Notes: generated by a model not told the origin, from the sequence alone. A stretch of 64,000 bases of DNA from Pseudomonas orientalis (GCF_001439815.1 NZ_JYLM01000004.1:124001-188000), one strand, 5' to 3'. Counted from the stretch's first letter, positions 1 through 10,912 are shown. Made by a program: numbers and translations.

Positions 1-2
1 TA

Positions 3-2465
3 TGGACCCGTCGACCCACGTTGCTCATGGGGGTCGCAACACTGTGGAGTTTGCCTGGCGTCGTGCCTGCCTTGGAATTGGGCGAGGGCTTCGATCTGGC
101 GGCGCTGACCACGCACGGTATTGACCCCAAAGTCTCGGACTACTTCCGCACGGCGGCGCGCTTTCGCGAGGGCACCCAAGTGGTGGGGTTGCAAGTCAAT
201 GGCAACCCGCTTGGGTTGGTGGACGCGCAGTTCGACGCCAATGGACAATTGTGTTTTACCCCGGCATTGCTGGAAAAAGCCGGGTTGGTAAAACCTGATG
301 GGATCGTGCGCAAGGGTGCCTCCGCCGACCAGGCATGCCATGACTTTCTGGGCGCGTTCCCCACAACCATGGTCCGGCTGCGCCCTGGCAACGATGAGGT
401 GTCGCTGGTGGTGCCCACATCATCATTGCGCGGACCGCAGTGGGAAGCCGGGGATTTTGCCCGGGGCGGGGCGGCGGCGCTGTTCAACTATGACGTGCAA
501 GGTTTCGACAGCCATTCGCGCAGCGGGAACAACCGGTTTGTATCGGCCTACACCGAGGCAGGTTTCAACCTGGGCGATTGGATCGTTCGCAGTCGCCAAG
601 TCCATGTTTCCGATAACGGAGTGATGCGCAACGAGCACCTGTATGCCTATGCGCAGCGGGATATCGCCGCATTGCATTCGACTTTCCAGGCCGGCCAGAT
701 TTCCAGCAACAACCCACTGTTTGGCGGCATCCAGCTGTCCGGTGTGCAGTTCTCGCCCGATGGCCAGTCGCGCGTGCCGGCGGGCAGCAATAATGCGGTG
801 GTGGAAGGCTTGGCTCAGAGCCAGTCGCGCATTGAGGTGCGTCAGTCCGGAGTGTTGATCCACAGTACGCTGGTGCCCGAGGGGCCTTTCCGGCTGACCG
901 GCTTACCGTTGCTCAATGGTACGAGCGACCTAGAAGTCAGTGTGATCGATGTGCGCGGGGCCAGACGTAGTTTCGTAGTGCCGGCGGCTTCGTTCGCCGG
1001 CGCCGTGCCGGCGGCGCCTGGTTATTATTTTTCCCTGGGCAAGATACGTGAAGAGACGCACGGTGAGGGACCCTCGCCCATTGTCGCCATGGGCAGCGGG
1101 ACGTGGGGCCTGGGACGTGATTCCTCTGGCGGCTTGGGCTTGTTGAGCACCGACGAGTACTGGTCGGCGGGCGGCACATTGAGCAGTGTGTTTTTCCAGC
1201 GAGTGTCGGTGGGCGCGCGTCATAACCTGTCCCGCGACAGCCGTAATGCGGTATCCGGTTCTCGCAGTAGCGTATCCGTGAGTAGCCCGGTTTCCGCCAG
1301 CATCGATGTCAACCTCAGCGCAACCAGCCAGACGCGCGGCTATCGCGAGGTGATTGAGGCGGGTCGCCCGATTAAAGCTGACGTGCTGGAGTCGCGCTTC
1401 AAGAATCAATATACGGCGGGCGTGACATGGGTCGACCCCACCCTGGGTGCGTTCTCCCTGGGCTATACCCGTGGCGCCCAATTTGACGGGCAGTCGAGTG
1501 AGCATGTCTTTGCGTCCTGGAACAAGTCGTTGCGCTATGCCGATGTTGCGTTGATTGCCGACTCGCAGGTCGGCAGCACCCAGGCCCGCCGCGACGCCAC
1601 GCGGGATAGGAATCGGCGTGACACCGTTCGCGAGGATGACGTGTCCTTGCGGTTGCAGGTCAGCGTGCCCCTGGGCGGTGATCGGCGCGTGAGCAGCTAT
1701 ATCAGCCGCCGTGGGGGGCAATCCCGTGCCGGTACAGCGCTCAACGAACGGGTCAATGAGTATGTGAATTACGAAGTGGGTGTCGAGCGCGACCTCAGTG
1801 CAAGGGAGCAGTCGATGCGCGGTCAGATGGATCTCACGCCGCGCTACACCCGGGTCGGTCTGGGCGTCAGTCGCGATCCATTGGGCACCAGTTATACCGG
1901 GCAATTGCAGGGCGGCGTGGTCGCTCACGAAGGTGGCGTTACCTTCTCGCCTTACACGGTGCAGGACACCTTTGGTATTGCGTCGGTGGGCGACATTGGT
2001 GCTGCAAAAATCGACACCCCGCAAGGCCCGGTATGGACCGACTTTACCGGCCAGGCTGTGCTCCCAAGCTTGCCTGCCTACACCAACAGCCACATCGAAG
2101 TGCAAACCCAGTCCTTGCCAAAGCGCGTTGATTTGAAGAACGGCACGCGGGTGCTCACGGCTGGGCGTGGCTCCGTCAACACCGTGGCGTTCGATGTGGT
2201 GAAAGTGCGCCGCATGCTGGTCAACACCACTGATGATCAGGGGCGACCGCTGCCTCAGGGGGCTGCGGTGTTCGGCAAGGGTGATCGTTTTCTGACCAGC
2301 GTAGTGGGCGAAGGCATGATCTTTCTCAATGACGTGAACGATTTGCAAAACCTGAAGGTTTTACTGCCGGACTCTGCCAGTTGCCTGCTGAACATTTCAC
2401 CTGGGGGCCAGCCTGATAATGACAAGTTCTTCGAAACAACCGCGGCGGTGTGCCATGGTCGGTAA
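3..2465 (+). CDS. Fimbrial outer-membrane usher (5' end outside window)
   Basis: PapC/FimD-type usher, the outer-membrane pore that takes chaperone-subunit complexes and threads the growing pilus through the membrane. The frame is open back to the window edge, so the true start is probably upstream; the first start codons seen are TTG at 21 and ATG at 27, followed by a hydrophobic signal-like stretch ending near ALELG. An N-terminal substrate-binding domain (about 120 residues) precedes a long beta-barrel region, and the last 80 residues form the usual C-terminal domain with two cysteines (ASCLL and AVCHGR). About 800 residues is normal for the family. The next gene overlaps its end and looks like a fimbrial subunit, which supports the call. 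The chaperone and major pilin would lie upstream, outside the window. Confidence 0.85.
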   Translation, partial: WTRRPTLLMGVATLWSLPGVVPALELGEGFDLAALTTHGIDPKVSDYFRTAARFREGTQVVGLQVNGNPLGLVDAQFDANGQLCFTPALLEKAGLVKPDGIVRKGASADQACHDFLGAFPTTMVRLRPGNDEVSLVVPTSSLRGPQWEAGDFARGGAAALFNYDVQGFDSHSRSGNNRFVSAYTEAGFNLGDWIVRSRQVHVSDNGVMRNEHLYAYAQRDIAALHSTFQAGQISSNNPLFGGIQLSGVQFSPDGQSRVPAGSNNAVVEGLAQSQSRIEVRQSGVLIHSTLVPEGPFRLTGLPLLNGTSDLEVSVIDVRGARRSFVVPAASFAGAVPAAPGYYFSLGKIREETHGEGPSPIVAMGSGTWGLGRDSSGGLGLLSTDEYWSAGGTLSSVFFQRVSVGARHNLSRDSRNAVSGSRSSVSVSSPVSASIDVNLSATSQTRGYREVIEAGRPIKADVLESRFKNQYTAGVTWVDPTLGAFSLGYTRGAQFDGQSSEHVFASWNKSLRYADVALIADSQVGSTQARRDATRDRNRRDTVREDDVSLRLQVSVPLGGDRRVSSYISRRGGQSRAGTALNERVNEYVNYEVGVERDLSAREQSMRGQMDLTPRYTRVGLGVSRDPLGTSYTGQLQGGVVAHEGGVTFSPYTVQDTFGIASVGDIGAAKIDTPQGPVWTDFTGQAVLPSLPAYTNSHIEVQTQSLPKRVDLKNGTRVLTAGRGSVNTVAFDVVKVRRMLVNTTDDQGRPLPQGAAVFGKGDRFLTSVVGEGMIFLNDVNDLQNLKVLLPDSASCLLNISPGGQPDNDKFFETTAAVCHGR

Positions 2466-3003
2466 GCTCAGAAGCATCGGCGCCGCGCTGTTCTGTACGG
2501 TGCTGCTGGCCCAGGAGGCACAGGCCGAAAACTGCCGATTGTCGTTGAGCCAACCGCGTATCGACTACGGTGTCATTCGCAGGGAGGCGCTGGCCGAAAG
2601 CGCCACGGTGAGGCTCGGCACGCGCACGCTGCAGCTCAACGTTCTGTGTATCGAGCCATCGGCGATGGCGTTGCGGTTCATCGGCACCGCCGATGGGCAA
2701 GCGTTCCGCTTTGGCCAGCAGGGGCGACTGCGTTTGAGCCTCAAGCATGCACAGGTGGACGGGCGTGCTGTCGAGTGGGCAATGATGAGCCAGCCCTATG
2801 GCGGCGCCGTTGGGCAGTTATTGCCGGGACAGGTCCTTGTGGCCCGTGCCGCAGGAGTACCGATGACAGGCAAACTCCTGACGGCCCAGGTCGACATCGA
2901 CACCGACCTGCCCGCCGACGCTTTGCAAGTACGCAACCAGACGCTGCTGGAAGGGCAGGGCAGTTTTGAGCTGGTCAGCCCGGCTGTTCCACCGAACCGA
3001 TGA
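2455..3003 (+). CDS. Minor fimbrial subunit or adhesin-like protein
   Basis: A 182-residue secreted protein immediately after the usher. I start it at ATG 2455, which overlaps the usher end by 11 bases and gives a good signal peptide (LRSIGAALFCTVLLAQEAQA) cleaved before ENCRLSL. The mature part has two cysteines (NCRL, LCIEP) spaced as in pilin-like or DUF1120-like subunits and is rich in beta-strand pattern. An in-frame ATG at 2419 exists but would put the signal peptide inside the protein. It is probably the last gene of the fimbrial operon. Its last 29 bases overlap, tail to tail, the end of the ABC ATPase on the other strand. Role as minor subunit or tip protein is inferred from position; the family assignment is tentative. 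Confidence 0.6.
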   Translation: MVGKLRSIGAALFCTVLLAQEAQAENCRLSLSQPRIDYGVIRREALAESATVRLGTRTLQLNVLCIEPSAMALRFIGTADGQAFRFGQQGRLRLSLKHAQVDGRAVEWAMMSQPYGGAVGQLLPGQVLVARAAGVPMTGKLLTAQVDIDTDLPADALQVRNQTLLEGQGSFELVSPAVPPNR

Positions 3004-3712
3004 AGTTGGCGAGCTCGGGCGTTTGCGGGTTGGCAAACAGCACCTTGGGGTCGCCCACTTCATGCACCTTGCCCTGGTGCATGAACACCAGCTTGTCACC
3101 GACTTCGCGGGCGAAGCGCATTTCGTGGGTCACCATGATCAGGGTCATGCCGTCCCTGGCCAGTTGACGCACCACGCTGAGCACTTCATTGACCAGTTCC
3201 GGGTCCAGCGCCGAGGTGATTTCGTCACACAGCAGCACCTTGGGCGACATGGCCAGGGCGCGGGCAATGGCGACACGTTGCTGCTGGCCACCGGACAGTC
3301 GATCCGGGAAAGCGTCGAATTTTTCCCCCAGGCCGACCCGCTCCAGCATCTGCCTGGCCAGCTGCGCGGCCTTGGCCTTGGGCACCTTCTGCACCACTTG
3401 CGGGGCGAGCATGACATTCTCGCCGACGGTCAGGTGCGGGAACAGGTTGAACTGCTGGAACACCATGCCGACCTTCTGCCGCAGGCTGCGCAGGTCGGCG
3501 CGGGCGGCGTCGAGGTATTCTCCATCGACTTCGATCACGCCATCGTTGATCGACTCCAGGCCATTGAGAGTGCGCAGCAAGGTGGATTTACCCGAGCCAC
3601 TGCGGCCGATGATTGCCACCACCTGGCCTTCTTCAACGGTCAGGTCGATGCCCTTGAGCACGTGGTGATCGCCGTAATATTTATGCAGGGCGGAAATTCT
3701 AAGCAGAGGCAT
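2975..3712 (-). CDS. Polar amino-acid ABC transporter ATP-binding protein
   Basis: ATPase that powers a polar amino-acid importer (GlnQ/HisP/ArtP type). At 245 residues it has the family's usual length. Walker A is GRSGSGKST (about residues 36-44), the signature is LSGGQQQRVAIARAL, and Walker B is VLLCDEITSALD followed by the switch histidine in MVTHEM. ATG 3712 is chosen over an upstream in-frame codon because AGGAG sits just before it and the protein then begins MPLLRIS. It overlaps the preceding permease gene by 14 bases, so the two are translationally coupled. It is the last gene of a four-gene operon (binding protein, two permeases, ATPase). Substrate cannot be told from the ATPase. Confidence 0.9.
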   Translation of the reverse strand: MPLLRISALHKYYGDHHVLKGIDLTVEEGQVVAIIGRSGSGKSTLLRTLNGLESINDGVIEVDGEYLDAARADLRSLRQKVGMVFQQFNLFPHLTVGENVMLAPQVVQKVPKAKAAQLARQMLERVGLGEKFDAFPDRLSGGQQQRVAIARALAMSPKVLLCDEITSALDPELVNEVLSVVRQLARDGMTLIMVTHEMRFAREVGDKLVFMHQGKVHEVGDPKVLFANPQTPELANFIGSVEQPG

Positions 3713-4349
3713 GCAGTCTCCTTTCCAGGTAGCGCGCACTGAGGGACAAGGGGTAGCAGAGCAGGAAGTAACCGAGGGCCACCAGGCCGTAGACCATGAA
3801 TGGCTCGAAGGTGGCGTTGGCGAGCATGCCGCCGGTCTTGGTCAGTTCGGTAAAGCCGATGATCGAGGTCACGGCGGTGCCTTTGACCACTTGCACCGAA
3901 AACCCCACGGTCGGCGCCACGGCTATTCGCAGGGCCTGGGGCAGGATCACGTAGCGCAGTTGTTCAAGGGGGTTGAGCGCCAGGCTGGCGGAGGCTTCCC
4001 ATTGTCCGTGGGCGATGGAGTCAACGCAGCCGCGCCAGATTTCAGCGAGGTAGGCGCTGGTAAACAGGGTCAGGGCGATCGCCGCTGCCAGCCAGGGTGA
4101 GATGTCCACACCCAGCAGGGCAACGCCGAAGAACACCAGGAATAACTGCATCAGCAGCGGCGTGCCCTGAAACAGTTCGATATAGGTGCGCGCAACGTTG
4201 CGTGGGAAGGCCTTGCTACTGATGCGCAGGATCATCACCAGCAAACCGATCAGGCCCCCGCCGATAAACGCCACCAGCGACAGCAACAGCGTCCATTGCA
4301 GGCCGGTGAGCAGGTTGCGCACGATGTCCCAGAAGGAAAAATCACTCAT
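3699..4349 (-). CDS. Polar amino-acid ABC transporter permease (second)
   Basis: Inner-membrane channel subunit of the HisM/GlnP type, 216 residues with about five hydrophobic segments. The EAA loop that docks the ATPase is visible as GQWEASASLALNPLEQLRYVILPQALR in outline (conserved E, A and the G replaced by N before the PLEQL stretch). Start ATG 4349 (MSDFSFW) has GAGGAA before it and overlaps the stop of the upstream permease by four bases (ATGA), the classic coupling seen within ABC operons. It probably forms a heterodimer with the permease encoded just upstream. Confidence 0.88.
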   Translation of the reverse strand: MSDFSFWDIVRNLLTGLQWTLLLSLVAFIGGGLIGLLVMILRISSKAFPRNVARTYIELFQGTPLLMQLFLVFFGVALLGVDISPWLAAAIALTLFTSAYLAEIWRGCVDSIAHGQWEASASLALNPLEQLRYVILPQALRIAVAPTVGFSVQVVKGTAVTSIIGFTELTKTGGMLANATFEPFMVYGLVALGYFLLCYPLSLSARYLERRLHASA

Positions 4350-5014
4350 CGGCTGTTCCTCATCACAAAGCGGCGGCCGATCCAGTTGAGCAACTGACGA
4401 ATCATCAATGCCATGCACAGGTACACCAGCGTGGTCAGGGCATAGGTTTCAAAGGCGCGGAAATTGCGCGACTGAATGAAGTTGGCGGCAAAGCTCAGCT
4501 CTTCGGTGGCGATCTGCGAACACACCGCCGAGCCGAGCATCACGATGATGATCTGGCTGCTCAAGGCCGGCCACACCTTGCCCAGTGCCGGCAGCAGCAC
4601 CACGTGACGGAAGGCTTCGAAGCGCGTCATCGCCAGCGCGGCGGCGGCTTCCAGTTGGCCTTTCGGGATAGCCTGGATGCCGGCGCGGATGATCTCGGTG
4701 GAATAGGCGCCCAGGTTGATCACCATCGCCAGTACGGCGGCCTGCCATTCGGTGATCTTCAGCCCCAGGGACGGCAGGCCGAAAAAGATGAAAAACAACT
4801 GCACCAGGAACGGCGTGTTGCGGATCAACTCGACATACACACCGAAGAACCAGGCGAACGGCTGGATCTTCCACGCCCGCACGACGGCGCCGAGCGTGCC
4901 CAGTGCCACGCCGAGGATGGCGCCGATGGCCGTCAGCTCAAGGGTGAACAGCGCACTGCGCAACAGCAGGTCGGTGTTGGCCAGCACCGGCACAAAGTCA
5001 AATTGATACGCCAT
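4346..5014 (-). CDS. Polar amino-acid ABC transporter permease (first)
   Basis: First permease of the importer, 222 residues. Hydrophobic helices cover most of the chain, with the ELIRNTPFLVQLFFIFFGLP motif typical of His/Glu/Gln/Arg permeases and an EAA loop (GQLEAAAALAMTRFEAF). It lies 18 bases after the binding-protein gene and overlaps the next permease by four bases. Both permeases keep the family fold, so the membrane part is likely a heterodimer served by one ATPase. Confidence 0.88.
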   Translation of the reverse strand: MAYQFDFVPVLANTDLLLRSALFTLELTAIGAILGVALGTLGAVVRAWKIQPFAWFFGVYVELIRNTPFLVQLFFIFFGLPSLGLKITEWQAAVLAMVINLGAYSTEIIRAGIQAIPKGQLEAAAALAMTRFEAFRHVVLLPALGKVWPALSSQIIIVMLGSAVCSQIATEELSFAANFIQSRNFRAFETYALTTLVYLCMALMIRQLLNWIGRRFVMRNSR

Positions 5015-5032
5015 GAGTCAGGCTCCGTCGCT

Positions 5033-5818
5033 TCAGAGGTCTGCGGGCAGAGGCTCTTTGAGCCATTGCATAGCGTTCTTTTCCAGGCTGCCGTCAGCCT
5101 TGGCAGCGACCAGGATCTGGTTGACCTTCTCCAGCAACGCCGGCTCGTTCTTGTTCACGCCAACGTACACCGGCGAGTCCTTGAGCTTCACTTTCAGCGC
5201 CGGTACGCGCTTGGGATTGCGTTCACTGATCGCCACCATCACCACGTTGCCGCTGGCGATCAGGTCGACCTGGCCGGCCAGGTAGGCGGCGATGGTCGAG
5301 TTGTTGTCTTCGAAGCGCTTGATGGTCGCCTCTTTGGGTGCGACAGCCGTCAGCTCGATGTCCTCGATGGCGCCACGGGTCACGCTGATGGTCTTGCCCT
5401 TGAGGTCGTCGGTGCTGCTGACCGCTGCGTCAGGCGGGCCGAATACGGCGAGGTAGAAAGGTGCATAGGCCCTGGAGAAGTCGATGACTTTTTCGCGCTC
5501 GGGGTTCTTGCCCAGGCTGGAGATCACCAGGTCCACCTTGCCGGTGGTGAGGAACGGGATGCGGTTGGTGCTGTTGACCGGGGTCAGTTCCAACTTGACC
5601 TTGAGCTGGTCGGCCAGCAGCCTGGCGGTGTCGATGTCCAGGCCGCGCGGCTTCATGTCGGGGCCGACCGAGCCGAACGGCGGAAAGTCCTGGGGCACGG
5701 CGACCTTCAGGGTGCCACGCGCGACGATATCGTCCAGACCATTGGCCTGGGCGGGTGCCTGGCTCAGCATCAGGCTGGCAAACAGGGCAGTGAGCAGGGC
5801 GCTGTAGCGCTTGTTCAT
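5033..5818 (-). CDS. Amino-acid ABC transporter periplasmic binding protein
   Basis: Periplasmic receptor of SBP_bac_3 type, 261 residues. The signal peptide (KRYSALLTALFASLMLSQAPAQA) ends before NGLDDIV. Family landmarks include GTLKVAVPQDFPPFG near the mature N-terminus, a segment reading LDIDTARLLADQL, and FSRAYAPFYLAVFG in the middle. ATG 5818 is preceded by GGAGAG; upstream in-frame codons would add an unlikely cytoplasmic leader. It is the first gene of the importer operon and diverges from a FadR-type regulator, which probably responds to the imported compound. Substrate is not decidable by eye; a polar amino acid or derivative is expected. Confidence 0.88.
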   Translation of the reverse strand: MNKRYSALLTALFASLMLSQAPAQANGLDDIVARGTLKVAVPQDFPPFGSVGPDMKPRGLDIDTARLLADQLKVKLELTPVNSTNRIPFLTTGKVDLVISSLGKNPEREKVIDFSRAYAPFYLAVFGPPDAAVSSTDDLKGKTISVTRGAIEDIELTAVAPKEATIKRFEDNNSTIAAYLAGQVDLIASGNVVMVAISERNPKRVPALKVKLKDSPVYVGVNKNEPALLEKVNQILVAAKADGSLEKNAMQWLKEPLPADL

Positions 5819-5924
5819 GGCAACTCTCCGAGAAGGGCGAAGGAATTTTCTGAGTTTGCCCAGTGCACAGCCCATGCCAGCACTCTTGGAATGGTCTGCA
5901 AGGCACGCCACCGTTGAGGTGAGA

Positions 5925-5944
5925 TGGTCTTACTGGTCTGAACA
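5925..5944. promoter_or_regulatory. Candidate FadR-family operator
   Basis: The gap between the divergent importer operon and its regulator contains TGGTCTTACTG directly followed by TGGTCTGAACA (sharing the TG), close to the TNGTNNNACNA pattern recognised by many FadR-subfamily GntR proteins. Another TGGTCTG occurs at 5892. The site lies about 107 bases before the binding-protein start. The match is by eye only. Confidence 0.4.
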
Positions 5945-6073
5945 GTGCTTGAGCTTTTCGCACCCTTTTCGAGCGCCGTGAAAAACCCGCGAGCCCCTTT
6001 GGGGCGTGGCTTGCCGACAGGCGTGAATAGCTTTACAACTAGCCACTCCGTTGACTGCAATCTTGAGTTTTCC

Positions 6074-6769
6074 ATGAATTCCATCGCCCAAGCCGTACCG
6101 GAGGCGGCCCTGCAGGCCATCCGCAAACTGATCAGGGAGCAGGGCTTCGGACCGGGCGATGCATTACCCTCCCAGCGCGATCTGGCGGTGCGGCTGGGCG
6201 TGAGCCGGGCATCGTTGCGCGAAGCGCTCTCGTCCTTGAGCGCCCTCGGTGTAGTCAGTGTGCAGCCGGGCAAGGGCGTGTTCGTGCAGGCGCCGGACCC
6301 GCCGTCCGAACTCGCCTGGCCGTTTGCGGCGCAGGCCACGCCGCTGGATATCTTCCAGTTGCGTTACGCCCTTGAGGGGTTCGCAGCCGGTCTGGCGGCG
6401 GTCACATTGACCACCGACGAGCTCGACAGCCTCCAGGACAATGTCGAGGCCATGCGCCAGGTGCTCAAGGCCGGAGACTTTGAAGCCGCCGCCCGACTGG
6501 ACTTCGAGTTCCACCGGCGCATCCTGCTGGCCAGCGGCAACCAGGCGATGCTGAGTATTCTGAGCGTCAGCGCCGAGGTCTTCCTGGAAAGCCAGAAACT
6601 ACCGTTCATCCGGCCGGAACGCGCCATGGAAACCTGGCAGGAACATCGCAAGATCCTGCGCGCCCTGGCCCGGCGCGCCAGTGCGGCAGCGCAGAAAACC
6701 ATGCAGGAACATGTACGTAATGCGGCGTTGCGCACGGGCATTGCCTTCGTCACGCCTGTCTCGCCGTAA
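6074..6769 (+). CDS. GntR-family (FadR/FCD) transcriptional regulator
   Basis: A 231-residue regulator. The N-terminal winged helix-turn-helix runs over about residues 5-75 (ALPSQRDLAVRLGVSRASL, then the wing VQPGKGVFVQ). The rest is an all-helical FCD ligand domain with the expected acidic/histidine residues (DFEFHRRIL, EHRKIL) that often bind a metal and a carboxylate ligand. I start at ATG 6074 (MNSIAQ), where family homology begins; the ribosome site is weak. The gene diverges from the amino-acid importer, so control of that operon is the simplest inference. Confidence 0.85.
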   Translation: MNSIAQAVPEAALQAIRKLIREQGFGPGDALPSQRDLAVRLGVSRASLREALSSLSALGVVSVQPGKGVFVQAPDPPSELAWPFAAQATPLDIFQLRYALEGFAAGLAAVTLTTDELDSLQDNVEAMRQVLKAGDFEAAARLDFEFHRRILLASGNQAMLSILSVSAEVFLESQKLPFIRPERAMETWQEHRKILRALARRASAAAQKTMQEHVRNAALRTGIAFVTPVSP

Positions 6770-6889
6770 GCGGGTGATATTCAAAGTCATGCCTGGCCAT
6801 AGCAAGACTCAATCAGAGGCGGCTTCCTGAACGGGGGAAGGGCGGCTATGATGGGCAACGTTTTTTTTGCTTACAATCCGGAGACATCC

Positions 6890-7219
6890 ATGAGCAACGA
6901 TCTTATCAAGCACGTCACCGACGCGACCTTTGAGGCCGAAGTACTCAAGGCTGCCGGCCCGGTGCTGGTTGACTACTGGGCTGAATGGTGCGGCCCTTGC
7001 AAAATGATCGCTCCGGTCCTGGACGACATTGCGACCACTTACGAAGGCAAGTTGACCATTGCCAAGCTGAACATCGACGACAACCAGGAAACCCCTGCCA
7101 AGCATGGCGTGCGTGGTATCCCAACGTTGATGCTGTTCAAGAACGGCAACGTCGAAGCCACTAAAGTGGGCGCGCTGTCCAAGTCCCAGCTGCAAGCTTT
7201 CCTCGACGCCAACATCTAA
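6890..7219 (+). CDS. trxA: Thioredoxin 1
   Basis: Cytoplasmic thiol-disulfide reductant, 109 residues, the standard thioredoxin length. The active site WCGPC is at residues 33-37, with the conserved cis-proline in RGIPTLMLF and the buried aspartate in VDYWAEW. ATG 6890 follows a clear CCGGAGA ribosome site; an upstream in-frame ATG at 6848 would add a non-family leader. A strong intrinsic terminator follows at once. Placement just before rho is the standard order in many gammaproteobacteria. Confidence 0.98.
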   Translation: MSNDLIKHVTDATFEAEVLKAAGPVLVDYWAEWCGPCKMIAPVLDDIATTYEGKLTIAKLNIDDNQETPAKHGVRGIPTLMLFKNGNVEATKVGALSKSQLQAFLDANI

Positions 7220-7229
7220 GCGTCGCCAG

Positions 7230-7258
7230 AAAAAGCCCCGAAAATCTCGGGGCTTTTT
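7230..7258 (+). terminator. Intrinsic terminator of trxA
   Basis: Stem AGCCCCGA / TCGGGGCT with a short A-rich loop, followed by a run of T and preceded by a run of A. It lies 11 bases after the trxA stop and separates trxA from rho. Confidence 0.92.
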
Positions 7259-7454
7259 CGTCAAACAGGGCTAGACGCTCCGAAATCCAGGTGTTACATT
7301 CGGCCCCGCACTGGTTTCTCCACTGCCCCCTGCAAGCCGTCGCCGACGCATTCCTTTTCGATTAGTACGCGATCCTGTCGCCTTCTCTGCGGCGCGGCCT
7401 CATTAAGCCAAAAGCTTAATTTCCCCCCTCCATAAATGATTACGTCATTCCTAT

Positions 7455-8714
<1,260 letters not shown>

Positions 8715-8732
8715 CACCGCGTTTCAGGTCCG

Positions 8733-8766
8733 AAAAATGGCGCCCCGTCGAGGCGCCATTTTTTTC
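8733..8766 (+). terminator. Intrinsic terminator of rho
   Basis: Stem ATGGCGCC / GGCGCCAT flanked by A-rich and T-rich runs (TTTTTTT), 18 bases after the rho stop. Confidence 0.92.
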
Positions 8767-8870
8767 GCGTCGAGATTCATCGCGTTTTATGGCATAAGTG
8801 TCCGTTAAGTAACAAAAATTGTACGCGCGACTACGCTCACTCCTTTCGTCACAGACTGACCACAATTCTT

Positions 8871-10853
8871 ATGACCACTCTTGCTTACCGCAGGGACATC
8901 GACGGCCTGCGTGCCATCGCTGTCCTCGCAGTCGTGTTGTTTCACTTCGGCGTTCCTGGCATTACCGGCGGTTTCGTCGGCGTTGATGTGTTCTTCGTCA
9001 TTTCCGGCTTTCTGATCACGTCCATTATCTGGCGTGAGCGTCAGGCCGGGCGCTTCAGTTTCATCGACTTCTGGGCCCGGCGCGCACGGCGCATCCTGCC
9101 GGCGCTATTTGTGATGATTGCGGCGACACTCGCGGTGGGCTGGTTTCTGCTGGCGCCCAAGGACTACGAAGAGTTGGGGCGGTCCGCGCACTATCAAGTG
9201 ACCTTTACCTCCAATCTGTTGTTCTCGCGCCAGCATGGCTACTTCGATGCAGCCTCTGACATCAAGCCGTTGCTGCACACCTGGTCACTGGCGGTGGAGG
9301 AGCAGTTCTATATTTTCTTCCCGCTGCTGCTCACGTTGCTCTCAAGTCGCCTGAAACACTGGCGCCTGGCGCTGTTTGCGGTGTTGCTGGGCTCGTTTGG
9401 CATGAGCGTCTGGGCGGTTCAGCATGAGCCGCAAAAAGCCTTTTTCCTGCTGCACCTGCGGGCCTGGGAATTGCTGGCCGGCGCGATGCTGGCGGTGCTG
9501 CCCAAATACCAGTGGCGCGCGGCGCCCGCCCTGGCGCAAGGGGTCAGCCTGGCCTCCATGGCACTGATCCTGATCGCCGTATTCGGTTACGACGCGCAAA
9601 CCCCGTTCCCCGGCCCGGCCGCGCTATTGCCGGTGCTGGGTGTGGTCGGGTTGATCTGGGCCAACGGGCAGCAACACACCTGGGTCGGGCGCCTGCTGAG
9701 TACGCGGGTGATGGTCGGTATCGGGCTGATTTCCTATTCCTGGTACCTGTGGCACTGGCCGGTGTTCGTGTACGCCAACTATGCCGCGGTGGATGGCTTG
9801 AGCGCCGTGGAATTGGCCGGCCTGATGCTGCTCTCGCTGGTGCTGGGCTACCTGTCCTGGCGATTCGTGGAAACCCCGTTCCGGGAAAAACGCTTGCTGG
9901 CCTCGCGTAAGACGATTCTTGCTTCAGCCGTGGCCGGCATTCTGGGGCTTGGTTTCACTGGCTTGGCGATCCGTGAATTCGACGGTGTACCGTCGCGCTT
10001 GTCTGAACAGGCGTTGATTTTCGCGCAGGCAAAGAAGTGGAGCCCGGAGCTGATGGCATGCATGGCGGACAAGGACACGCCCGATGAGCGGTTGTTCTGC
10101 CATTTCGGTCCGAAAAGTCAGTCGGTCTCCGCGCTGGTGTGGGGCGACAGTCACGCCACCGCATTGATCCCGGCGCTCAAGGAAGGCGCTGATCGCCATG
10201 ATATCAGCGTGATCGAAGCCAGCTTTGCAGGTTGTATCCCCTTGGATGGCCTTGAGAATATTACCCGGTGTGCGCATTTCAACCATCGCGTCGAGAAGGC
10301 GATGGCCGAGAAGAAAATCAGCGATGTGGTGTTGGCGGCGCGCTGGAGCCTGTATGTCTATGGGCAAATGTCGGGTGACAAAGAGCATGCGCTCAAGGAT
10401 CCCGACAGCGGCGAGTACGTGCAGGCTGTCGCTGAACAACGCTTTGCCCAGGGGATGCGCGAGCGCATCCAGGCGCTGCGCGCTGCCGGGCACAAGGTCT
10501 GGCTGGTCAAGGAGGTGCCGCTGCAGGAAATCATCGTGCCTTACCGTCTCAGTCGCTTGGCGATGATGCACCGACCGTTTAACGGCGAAGGTCTCGACGT
10601 AGCCAAACACATAAAGCGCCAGGCGTTTATCAGCCAGTTGTTCGACGAGTTGGCGGCCGCCGACAGCGGCGTCGCGGTGCTGGACCCGGCGCCCTTGCTG
10701 TGTGGCACCGATGGCTTGTGCCGGGTCGAACTCAACGGGCGCGCGCTGTACACCGATGACAACCATCTGTCTGAAGTGGGCGCGCGGCATATCGAGGCCT
10801 TTATGGAGCCGCTGTTCAGTTCGCTGCAGTCACGGGGGCTGACGGCCAATTAA
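8871..10853 (+). CDS. Membrane acyltransferase (OafA/YrhL type) with SGNH domain
   Basis: A 660-residue, two-domain protein. The first 350 residues are an acyltransferase-3 membrane domain: it opens [22 protein letters not shown] with the conserved DGLR and H, continues with [17 protein letters not shown], and has about ten hydrophobic helices. The C-terminal 280 residues are a periplasmic SGNH-hydrolase-like domain ([13 protein letters not shown] near residue 423; [15 protein letters not shown] near the end supplies the D..H pair). Such proteins O-acetylate lipopolysaccharide O-antigen or other surface sugars. It sits alone between rho and ubiD, with no sugar-synthesis genes nearby, so the acceptor is unknown. 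Confidence 0.88.
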   Translation: MTTLAYRRDIDGLRAIAVLAVVLFHFGVPGITGGFVGVDVFFVISGFLITSIIWRERQAGRFSFIDFWARRARRILPALFVMIAATLAVGWFLLAPKDYEELGRSAHYQVTFTSNLLFSRQHGYFDAASDIKPLLHTWSLAVEEQFYIFFPLLLTLLSSRLKHWRLALFAVLLGSFGMSVWAVQHEPQKAFFLLHLRAWELLAGAMLAVLPKYQWRAAPALAQGVSLASMALILIAVFGYDAQTPFPGPAALLPVLGVVGLIWANGQQHTWVGRLLSTRVMVGIGLISYSWYLWHWPVFVYANYAAVDGLSAVELAGLMLLSLVLGYLSWRFVETPFREKRLLASRKTILASAVAGILGLGFTGLAIREFDGVPSRLSEQALIFAQAKKWSPELMACMADKDTPDERLFCHFGPKSQSVSALVWGDSHATALIPALKEGADRHDISVIEASFAGCIPLDGLENITRCAHFNHRVEKAMAEKKISDVVLAARWSLYVYGQMSGDKEHALKDPDSGEYVQAVAEQRFAQGMRERIQALRAAGHKVWLVKEVPLQEIIVPYRLSRLAMMHRPFNGEGLDVAKHIKRQAFISQLFDELAAADSGVAVLDPAPLLCGTDGLCRVELNGRALYTDDNHLSEVGARHIEAFMEPLFSSLQSRGLTAN

Positions 10854-10912
10854 GCTGCCAGCCGCCTCGAGAGCAGGTAGGATGTACGCCTATTTTACGA
10901 GTGGCATGGTTA

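Noticed and set aside
930..2348. 472-codon open frame antisense to the usher gene
   Set aside because: Composition is His/Arg/Ala-rich with no domain, and the usher on the plus strand has full family features; it is a high-GC shadow.
4604..5917. 437-codon frame opposite the amino-acid importer
   Set aside because: It runs antisense through a permease and the binding-protein gene, which are well supported; no ribosome site and no motif.
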